DNA of 64,000 nucleotides from JABCYV01 sp963729325. Lineage in GTDB: Bacteria; Acidobacteriota; Terriglobia; Terriglobales; Acidobacteriaceae. The notes under the pieces were generated by a model. It ran no database searches, was not told where the DNA came from, and worked only from the letters and a program-made list of their open reading frames with translations. This document shows positions 53,811 to 60,892 of the stretch, one piece after another (positions within the stretch are counted from its first letter, which is position 1; each line of letters starts with the position of its first letter). Position numbers and translations under genes: made by a program. The stretch lies in the NCBI GenBank assembly GCA_963729325.1, contig CAVSNS010000053.1:62001-126000 (forward strand), in the 5' to 3' direction.

Positions 53811-56501
53811 CTACTGAATCAGCGTCCCTCCGTTCACCGGCTCTTCTTCGGGCACAATCACTACCGCTGCTGCGACGCGGTCTCCTGGCTCCAGGTTCAG
53901 CAGGCGGACCCCCTGGGCGGCGCGGCCGGATTCGCGGATGGTCTTTGAATCCATGCGGATGATTTTGCCGTACTGGCTGATCAGCATGACCTCGGAGTTT
54001 TCGTCCACCTGGGCGATGCCCACGACTTTGCCGTTGCGTTCGGTGGTCTTTACGTTGATTACCCCCGAGCCGCCACGTCCTTGCAGGCGGTATTCGTCGG
54101 CTGCGGTGCGCTTGCCGTATCCGTTTTCGGTAACGGAAAGGATCAGCGTGCCTTTTTTGCCGACGTCTACGACTTCGGAGGTTGGAACACCTTCGGCAGG
54201 AATCTCAGCTTCGATCGCGGGGACTTTCCCTGCAGGCGCCGCGATCGCGCCTCCATTGGTCTTTGGTTTCGGAGTTGTCGCCATGCCGACCAGATAATCG
54301 CCCTTCTCCATGCGGATGCCCCAGACGCCATATGCCTGGCGGCCCATGGGGCGCACGTCTTCTTCATCGAAGCGGATGGCTTGGCCTTCGTGGGTGGCGA
54401 GGAAAACGATCTGCTGGCCGTCGGTGATGCGGACCGCGACCAGTTCGTCGCCCTTCTCGATGCTGATGGCATAAATGCCGTTTGCGCGCACGTGGCAAAA
54501 ATCCTTGAGCTCAGTCTTCTTGACCAGGCCGTTGCGCGTGGCAAAGAAAATGTACTTTCCCTCTTCTTCGAGGTTGCGGACAGCAACCATGGTGCGCACG
54601 GTCTCGCCGGGCTGCAGACCAACCAGATTGCCCACGTGCTTGCCTTTTCCCGCGGCGCTGATGTCGGGAATCTCATACACCTTGAGCCAGTACACGCGGC
54701 CGGTGTTGGTGAAGATGAGAATGTAGGCGTGCGTAGAGGCGATGAACAGATGCTCGACGAAGTCCTCGTCACGCGTCTTCATGCCGGTACGGCCCGTGCC
54801 TCCCCGGCGCTGCATGCGATAGGTGGAAATCGGGGTGCGCTTCATGTAGCCGCCGTGGCTGACTGTGACCGCGACCTGCTCGTCGGCGATCAGGTCTTCC
54901 AGATGGATTTCCGCAGCCTCGTCTTCGATCACGGTGCGGCGCTCGTCGCCGTAGAGCTTCTTGACCTCCTCCAGCTCTTTCACGATCACGCCGCGCAGTT
55001 TCTTTTCCGAGCCGAGAATGGACTCGTATTCGGTGATGTTCTCGCGGGTAAGGTTCAACTCCTTGGTGATTTCGTCGATCGATAGCTTGGTCAGGCGATG
55101 CAATTGCAATTCAAGGATCGCGTCCGCCTGAATACTGGTGAACGGTTTTTCAGGATCGAGCTTGGGTGCGCGTCCAGTGGTGTTGATGTCGATTTTCTTG
55201 CCGGCGAAGTAAGCCACCAGATTTTCGCGGGCTTCGGCGCGGTTGGCGCTGGCGCGGATGATAACGATGACATTGTCCAGGTGATCGAGCGCGGTCAGAT
55301 AACCTTCCAGGATGTGCTCGCGCTCTTTCGCCTTCATCAACAGATAAGCGGTGCGGCGGCGCACCACGTCCACACGGTGATCGATAAAGTATTTGATCGC
55401 CTGGATCAGGCCCATCTCTTTGGGTTGTCCGTTCACCACGGCCAGGAAGATCATGCTGAAACCTTCCTGCATCGAGGTGTGCTTGAAAAGCTGGTTGAGC
55501 ACAATCTGCGGCTCGCCACCGCGCTTCAGCTCGATGACAATGCGCATTCCGTCGCGATCACTCTCGTCACGAATGTCGGAAATGTCGTCGATCACCTTAT
55601 CGTTTACCAGTTGTGCGATCCGCTCGATGAGCCGCTTCTTGCTGACCTGATACGGAATCTGGGTGACGACAATGGCCTGGCGATCTTTGTTGAAGGTCTC
55701 AATGCCTGCCTTGGCCCGCATCATGAAGCGTCCGCGGCCAGTTCTGTAAGCTTCGAAGATTCCCGCTTTGCCGTGGATGATGCCGTAGGTGGGGAAGTCT
55801 GGGCCTTTTACGATTTTCAAAATCTCTGGTAGCTGCGTGGCCGGATTGTTGACCAACAGAATCGTCGCCTCGACGATTTCAGTCAGATTATGCGGAGGAA
55901 TGTTGGTCGCCATGCCGACGGCAATTCCGTTGGATCCGTTGACCAGAAGATTCGGAATGCGCGTGGGTAGAACACTGGGCTGGGTGTTGGAATCGTCGTA
56001 TGTGGGCTCAAAGTCCACCGTATCTTTTTCGATATCGGCGTTGAGGTCCTCTGCCATCCGCGTGAGGCGGCACTCGGTGTATCGCATGGCCGCGGGAGGG
56101 TCGTCGTCGACCGATCCGTAGTTTCCTTGACCATCAACCAGCGGGTAGCGCAACGAAAATGGCTGGGCCATCCTAACCAGCGCGTCATACAGCGCGGTAT
56201 CGCCGTGCGGATGGTATTTGCCCATGGTCTCGCCCACTACCTTGGCGCACTTTACGTACCGGCGATTGTGCAATAGGCCCGAGTCATACATGTGGTAGAG
56301 AATGCGCCGGTGCACCGGCTTCAATCCGTCGCGCACGTCAGGCAGCGCGCGCCCAATAATCACCGACATCGAATAGTCGAGATACGACCGCCGCATCTCC
56401 TCTTCAATGTTGACCGGTTGAATGCTCAGCGCGCCGGGACCACCACCGTCCCCTGCGGGCGGAGGAGTTAGGGGAAGTTCAGGATTCTGGTCGTCAGCCA
56501 T
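53811..56501 (-). CDS. gyrA: DNA gyrase subunit A
   Basis: 896 residues, intact. The breakage-reunion domain contains YHPHGDTALYDALVRMAQPF (quinolone-resistance region, Thr at the position of E. coli Ser83) and catalytic Tyr141 in AAMRYTECRLTRM. The C-terminal beta-pinwheel carries the GyrA box MQRRGGTGRTGM. The N terminus has a 30-residue Pro/Gly-rich extension and the pinwheel has a short inserted loop (PKPKTNGGAIAAPAGKVPAI). With GyrB it introduces negative supercoils. Confidence 0.97.
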   Translation of the reverse strand: MADDQNPELPLTPPPAGDGGGPGALSIQPVNIEEEMRRSYLDYSMSVIIGRALPDVRDGLKPVHRRILYHMYDSGLLHNRRYVKCAKVVGETMGKYHPHGDTALYDALVRMAQPFSLRYPLVDGQGNYGSVDDDPPAAMRYTECRLTRMAEDLNADIEKDTVDFEPTYDDSNTQPSVLPTRIPNLLVNGSNGIAVGMATNIPPHNLTEIVEATILLVNNPATQLPEILKIVKGPDFPTYGIIHGKAGIFEAYRTGRGRFMMRAKAGIETFNKDRQAIVVTQIPYQVSKKRLIERIAQLVNDKVIDDISDIRDESDRDGMRIVIELKRGGEPQIVLNQLFKHTSMQEGFSMIFLAVVNGQPKEMGLIQAIKYFIDHRVDVVRRRTAYLLMKAKEREHILEGYLTALDHLDNVIVIIRASANRAEARENLVAYFAGKKIDINTTGRAPKLDPEKPFTSIQADAILELQLHRLTKLSIDEITKELNLTRENITEYESILGSEKKLRGVIVKELEEVKKLYGDERRTVIEDEAAEIHLEDLIADEQVAVTVSHGGYMKRTPISTYRMQRRGGTGRTGMKTRDEDFVEHLFIASTHAYILIFTNTGRVYWLKVYEIPDISAAGKGKHVGNLVGLQPGETVRTMVAVRNLEEEGKYIFFATRNGLVKKTELKDFCHVRANGIYAISIEKGDELVAVRITDGQQIVFLATHEGQAIRFDEEDVRPMGRQAYGVWGIRMEKGDYLVGMATTPKPKTNGGAIAAPAGKVPAIEAEIPAEGVPTSEVVDVGKKGTLILSVTENGYGKRTAADEYRLQGRGGSGVINVKTTERNGKVVGIAQVDENSEVMLISQYGKIIRMDSKTIRESGRAAQGVRLLNLEPGDRVAAAVVIVPEEEPVNGGTLIQ

Positions 56502-56588
56502 AATAAAGCTTTCAGCTCCTAATCGCTCGTTCGTGAAGACCTGCCAAGGGATACAACTGCTCCGCTGATTGCGTCTCCGCGAGAACTA

Positions 56589-56608
56589 TGTAAATCCATG
56601 CATTTACA
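56589..56608. promoter_or_regulatory. Inverted repeat in the gyrA leader
   Basis: TGTAAAT, 6-base spacer, ATTTACA: a perfect 7-bp dyad about 90 bp upstream of gyrA, just downstream of a TATAAT at 56639-56644 on the same strand. It could be an operator; no protein can be named. Confidence 0.4.
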
Positions 56609-56638
56609 GCAGGTTACATCACCTTAAGCGATAGCAAT

Positions 56639-56644
56639 ATTATA
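56639..56644 (-). promoter_or_regulatory. TATAAT -10 box candidate for gyrA
   Basis: A perfect TATAAT on the minus strand 138 bp before the gyrA start, within the only AT-rich part of the gap. I see no convincing -35 hexamer at 16-18 bp. Confidence 0.4.
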
Positions 56645-56743
56645 CCATCGAGGGATCGATCTTAGGGACGGAATCAGCCTTGATACGCTGCGGCAGCAAT
56701 GCGCAACGCTACGGAGTAGATCATGACAGGAAGCCGGCCCGTT

Positions 56744-57427
56744 TTAGGGCCGAGTGATTACTTCATTTGCCGCTGAGGGTAGGACGAACTTCACTCCGCG
56801 TTCCTGGTTCAGTCGGAGAGTGCCGGGCACATCCAAATCGGCAAGCTCAATTTTCTTGTTCCACGATCCGCTGCTCCAATAGTCCGCGCTCGAATACATT
56901 ACCGTTCCAACAATTGTGTAATTGCTGACCTCTTCCTTACGCCCGTCTCGAAACAGCAATACAGCAGGTGGAAGATCGCGCGCCTTCTGAACCGGGGTAC
57001 TCCGGGCCGTGACCGCCGACCGTGAATTCGATTCCTCGGCGTAATCCGGTAGAGCAGGCTGCCCATGAATTCCATCCCCCTCCGCGCTGGTAATTCGCGC
57101 GTAGTGGTCGCCCTGCCATTCGATCAAGAGCGCTTGCGGAGGAGCCGGTGGCGCTTCGGCGGCAGGTGGCGCAGTAGGAACCAGCACTACTTGGGGCGAC
57201 GGTGCCTGTATCACGTCCGATTCAGGAAAGTAGTCAGAATAGAAGTATGGAATCGCGAAAGCAGTCCTTGGCCGAAAGGCCTGAGTCACATGCAGATGTG
57301 CGAAACCGCCTCTGCCGCCGTGTCCGGAAGAAAAATTCCCCATGCCCGCAGGACCGCGCATTTGCGCCGTGAGAGGCGGTATTGAAACCGCCGCTCCCAG
57401 CAGCACGATCACGAGCCGGCCATGCAT
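56744..57427 (-). CDS. Secreted protein with C-terminal domain shared with its upstream neighbour
   Basis: 227 residues from ATG 57427, which opens a signal peptide (MHGRLVIVLLGAAVSIPPLT). Middle region Gly/Pro/Ala-rich (VVLVPTAPPAAEAPPAPPQA). The last 70 residues (VLLFRDGRKEEVSNYTIVGT, then KIELADLDVPGTLRLNQERG) align by eye with the end of the neighbouring 57432-58247 protein. Unknown function. The start lies 5 bp past the upstream stop, so the two are translationally coupled. The stop codon lies in the loop of a CGGCCC/GGGCCG hairpin (56735-56752). Confidence 0.78.
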   Translation of the reverse strand: MHGRLVIVLLGAAVSIPPLTAQMRGPAGMGNFSSGHGGRGGFAHLHVTQAFRPRTAFAIPYFYSDYFPESDVIQAPSPQVVLVPTAPPAAEAPPAPPQALLIEWQGDHYARITSAEGDGIHGQPALPDYAEESNSRSAVTARSTPVQKARDLPPAVLLFRDGRKEEVSNYTIVGTVMYSSADYWSSGSWNKKIELADLDVPGTLRLNQERGVKFVLPSAANEVITRP

Positions 57428-57431
57428 GTCA

Positions 57432-58247
57432 TTAGTTCGCGGAGTTCTTGGAGATACCCGGAGGCAATTGGAAATCAATGCCTCGATCGTCATTCTCTTT
57501 GGCCGTCGCACTCAGGTCCAGCTCAGCCAGGGCCACCTTGCGACGGTGTCCAGGCGTCAAGTCATAGAGCGTGTTTCCCACGATGGCATAGTTAGAAACA
57601 TCTAGCCTTTGACCGTCTTTGAACACCAGCGTTGTCTGAGGCTGATCTTCGGCTGGGGCTGGCGCAGCATCCGCTGGCGGATCAGCTTGGGAAGTTCCTC
57701 CGCCACCTGCGCTTTGCGCATAGCGGTTTCCACTTACGACAGGGGTTCCCGGACCGCGTCGATCAAAGATTGTAGGTCCGCCTCTGTAATCTTCCTGATC
57801 CGCAGAGTCGTCCTCGAATCCAGGATCCACCACTACCGGATAAGGAACCGCATAGACGGCGCCCCCCACTGGACCAAAATCGTGGCGGCGGTGATTACGC
57901 CCAGGTCGCACCCGGTTAGGGTTCGACGGAAACAACGGATTAATGCAGCAGTTGGGAAAAGCTGGAGTACCGTTAAACCCATTTGGCCCAAGCGACGTTA
58001 CGCTTGGCCGGACTCCGGGTGCGGGATTAGTGTGTCCACCGAAGCCTATCGATGTCACTGAGGGCGGCGTGCCATTGATTTGCGCATGCCCACCAAAACC
58101 TATGGATGTCACTGACGGCGGTGCGCCATTGATTTGCGCCGAAAGCCCAGGCACAAATATCAGAGCACCCATAACCAGCGCGAGAACCACTATTCTTGAG
58201 GGATTCAGCCGCCGCACCCAAGGCTCGTACCCCAATTCTCTGAACAT
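57432..58247 (-). CDS. Secreted protein with 18-residue tandem repeats and shared C-terminal domain
   Basis: 271 residues, ATG 58247 with GGAG 8 bases upstream. Signal peptide (IVVLALVMGALIFVPGLSA), then two near-identical 18-residue units (AQINGAPPSVTSIGFGGH and its T variant) plus a degenerate third, a Pro/Arg-rich middle, a hydrophobic AVPYPVVVDP patch, and the C-terminal domain TTLVFKDGQRLDVSNYAIVG, KVALAELDLSATAKENDDRG shared with the next gene. No known family recognised; surface or periplasmic location is inferred from the signal. Confidence 0.8.
   Translation of the reverse strand: MFRELGYEPWVRRLNPSRIVVLALVMGALIFVPGLSAQINGAPPSVTSIGFGGHAQINGTPPSVTSIGFGGHTNPAPGVRPSVTSLGPNGFNGTPAFPNCCINPLFPSNPNRVRPGRNHRRHDFGPVGGAVYAVPYPVVVDPGFEDDSADQEDYRGGPTIFDRRGPGTPVVSGNRYAQSAGGGGTSQADPPADAAPAPAEDQPQTTLVFKDGQRLDVSNYAIVGNTLYDLTPGHRRKVALAELDLSATAKENDDRGIDFQLPPGISKNSAN
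58033..58140 (-). repeat. Two 54-bp tandem coding repeats
   Basis: Units 58033-58086 and 58087-58140 encode the 18-residue PPSVTSIGFGG repeats of the secreted protein above. Confidence 0.85.
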
Positions 58248-58437
58248 GGCCCACTCTCCTCGGCGGCGGCAAACTGCCTAGCTATTTAGAATAGTGTAAC
58301 CCTAAGTTAGATGCGTTTTATTGCTGTAAATTCGCTCCCCGATCCCGAAAGTTTCAGTTCTCCACTGTGCCTAAGTCGCTGAGTGGATTCGGGAATGAAA
58401 TCCGCTTTCACCAGTAACCCACGCGCGGTGACCGATG

Positions 58438-59652
58438 TTATCCTCGTGCCGTTCGCGCCAGCTCCCAAACACACCACGAAGCGTTTGCGATGCATAACCC
58501 CCAAGCGCAGGCCAACACCAGGTTCCGGTTGCCAGTCTCCAGGAGATCCGCCAAAACTCCAGCCACAAACACGAACAGGAACGGCACCGCCATGAGTTGA
58601 AACCCGAGCCCCGGATAATTCGTCATGCCTAGTCCCAAGATCAAAAGCAGCGCTGCCACCAGAAGCGGAGCCGTGTTGCCGAAGTACCGCGCTCGAGACC
58701 AACCCAGGTAGATGACGAGGGCCAACGGTACGGCTACGATTAGCGCTGGGCTGCTCTCTGCGAGTTGGATAAGTATCTGCTGATAAGTCCTCGGCTCAGC
58801 AAATGCTCGCCAGCTGATCCCGAGAAAATTAGCGTGTCGGATCCCTTGCCAGAAAACGCTGGGATGGAAAAAGTATGACGCGTACAAGAGCAGAAGGCCG
58901 ATCCCGCATGCGGAGGCCCAGATCACGGCTGCAGCGACTCGACGCGCCGGCGCGAGGTACAGCATGAACGCGAGCGCGAGCGGAACGAGGACGATCAGCG
59001 AGAACTGTGACCCGATCGCCAGCGCCAGAGAGAGCCCGAGCAGCAGTATGCGCCGCCAGTTCCACAAGACCACTTCGCGAGGCGCGTAAAGCGTGTGAGC
59101 AGCGGCGATCGCGGTAAAAACCGCTCCGAACGCTCCCCATGCGGCCCCGATTTCCGGAGACGCGGCCCAGACCGCGCTGCTGCGAATAATTCCCGGCGCG
59201 AAGCAATACAAGGCCAGGGCAATGTAGCCTCCGGCGTCGCCGTAGAGCCGGCGCGATACATACCATAGCGAACCGCCCAACAAAACACCGAACAGCAGGT
59301 ACGGCGCTCGCGCCAGCCATCCCACAAGCTGCGCCGATACTTGCTGGCCGGGCCAGATCGCAAGCGGCGCCGAGGCCACCAGATACCAGAGCGGCGAATG
59401 GTTCGGATCATAGCCATCGTCCTGTTCCAGTCCGACTGGTACATCGCCCGCGGGGATAGACGTACCAGCGACAGGGCCTCCACTCCACTGTCGTACTCCT
59501 TCCACTAGGCGGATTTCGTCGCCAGGGTCCCACTCGTTCCTGCTTATCCCGCGGCCCGCCAGCCAGGCGCACTCCGCCAGAAATATCAGCAGTAGCAGTC
59601 CCGCAAGAATTTGCGGCCGGCCAAAGCGCTCGCGAGTAAAAAATCCTCCCAT
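58438..59652 (-). CDS. Polytopic membrane protein, probable GT-C glycosyltransferase
   Basis: 404 residues from ATG 59652 with about ten to eleven membrane helices (ILAGLLLLIFLAECAWLAG, AVIWASACGIGLLLLYASYF and others). The first large loop has acidic EWDPGDEIRLVEGV and later YDPNHSPLWYLVASA, similar in place to the acidic and HPP motifs of GT39/GT83-like enzymes, but the match is looser than for the gene at 27577. A lipid-linked sugar transferase is the best guess; an uncharacterised membrane protein is the alternative. Intact. Confidence 0.7.
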   Translation of the reverse strand: MGGFFTRERFGRPQILAGLLLLIFLAECAWLAGRGISRNEWDPGDEIRLVEGVRQWSGGPVAGTSIPAGDVPVGLEQDDGYDPNHSPLWYLVASAPLAIWPGQQVSAQLVGWLARAPYLLFGVLLGGSLWYVSRRLYGDAGGYIALALYCFAPGIIRSSAVWAASPEIGAAWGAFGAVFTAIAAAHTLYAPREVVLWNWRRILLLGLSLALAIGSQFSLIVLVPLALAFMLYLAPARRVAAAVIWASACGIGLLLLYASYFFHPSVFWQGIRHANFLGISWRAFAEPRTYQQILIQLAESSPALIVAVPLALVIYLGWSRARYFGNTAPLLVAALLLILGLGMTNYPGLGFQLMAVPFLFVFVAGVLADLLETGNRNLVLACAWGLCIANASWCVWELARTARG

Positions 59653-59751
59653 GGACAGAAGGCGAGTGTTTTACCATGTTCGGGGACGGTTCCGGAAACT
59701 TCTCCATGGACCCTGTCGGTGCGGTTTGGATGCTGGCCAATTCTTTCCGAC

Positions 59752-59800
59752 GTCATCCCGAGCGCAGCCGCTTTTCAGGCGGAGTGAGGGATCTTGCGCG
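59752..59800 (+). repeat. Dispersed repeat copy upstream of the CPBP gene
   Basis: GTCATCCCGAGCGCAGCCGC, TTTTCAGGCGGAGTGAGGGA, TCTTGCGCG: both arms and an inner CCGC/GCGG stem. Near-identical to 51932-51978 in inverse orientation. Confidence 0.8.
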
Positions 59801-59835
59801 GATCGCGGCGGCACTTCAGTGACAGCATGCACTCG

Positions 59836-60788
59836 ATGAACAACCCAAAAGGCGAACCAATCCCCTCGCCGGACGCAGCCCCGCAAAACACTTATCCACT
59901 CATCCGCGCATTACCATTAATCATCGGTCCGGATGGCCTGCGTCCTCTGTGGCGATTCGCCATGTACATCATCCTGTGGAAGGGACTGCAATTTCTGCTC
60001 GGCATATTTCTCCACCACCTCGGCCCGCATGTGCATCCTGCCCTCTGGCTCGACATGATCGAGGAGTCGGGAAGGTTTGCAGTAGTTGCGATTCCCGCGG
60101 TCCTGATGGCACGTTTGGAGCGACGGACATTTGGCGCTTACGGTCTGCCACGGCGCGACGCATTCGGCAGACTATTTTGGATCGGCGCAGCCTGGGGACT
60201 GGCTGCGATCACCCTCTTACTCTTGGTTTTGCGTGGCGCTGGCGCATTCTATTTTGGCCGCCTCGCCCTGCACGGTCCGCGCATTGTGAAGTTTGCTCTG
60301 TTCTGGGGAGTTTTCTTCCTGATCGTTGGGTTCTTCGAAGAATTTCTATTTCGAGGCTATACGCTTTTTACTGCTTCGAGTGCAATCCACTTTTGGCCGG
60401 CCGCGATTCTGCTTTCAGCATGGTTCGGAGCCGTACACCTCGAGAATCAAGGTGAAAATCCAGTTGGGGCGCTGGCCGCCGGGGTCATTGGTTTATTTTT
60501 CTGCCTCACCATCCGGCGCACCGGCAATCTGTGGTTTGCCATTGGATTTCATGCGTCCTGGGACTGGGCGGAGAGTTACCTTTATTCCGTTCCCGATAGT
60601 GGAGGGACGGTCCCCGGCCACTTGTTGAGTTCTTCTTTGCGCGGCCCGCCTGGTTGACCGGAGGCCCGGTCGGCCCTGAAGGCAGCGTGCTGCTGTTTGT
60701 GCTTATCGGACTGCTGTGGGTGGTGTTCGACCGTTTGTATCCCGAGGTGAAGTGTCTCAGCAAAAGCCCCCCTGAATTGTCATCCTGA
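59836..60788 (+). CDS. CPBP-family intramembrane glutamic protease, frameshifted C terminus
   Basis: About 317 residues from ATG 59836. Eight or so helices. The CPBP/ABI catalytic motifs are present: FFEEFLFRGYTL (EExxxR), SAWFGAVHLEN (FxxxH) and GFHASWDWAESYL (HxxxD/N). Such enzymes cut in the membrane, e.g. in prenyl-protein processing or immunity to peptides. Frame changes near 60648 where one G seems missing; the continuation (LLFVLIGLLWVVFDRLYPEV) adds a last helix and ends at TGA 60786, a stop supplied by the adjacent dispersed repeat. Confidence 0.85.
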
Positions 60789-60843
60789 GCGGAGTATGCC
60801 CGTTCGTGCACGAACGGGCATATGGAGTCGAAGGACCCCTGCG
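60779..60843 (+). repeat. Dispersed repeat with 28-bp perfect palindrome
   Basis: Arms GTCATCCTGAGCGGAG and GGAGTCGAAGGACCCCTGCG enclose a perfect 28-bp palindrome at 60795-60822 (half-site TATGCCCGTTCGTG). It lies between the convergent CPBP and gyrB genes. Confidence 0.85.
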
Positions 60844-60892
60844 TTTTGATTTCTGATCCGTGCGAATCCGCGCAGATCCGTGGCCGGGTGTC

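Noticed and set aside
54081..55085. Long open frame (334 codons) on the plus strand opposite gyrA
   Set aside because: Fully antisense to the conserved gyrA pinwheel; high GC leaves the opposite strand open by chance and the translation shows no domain.
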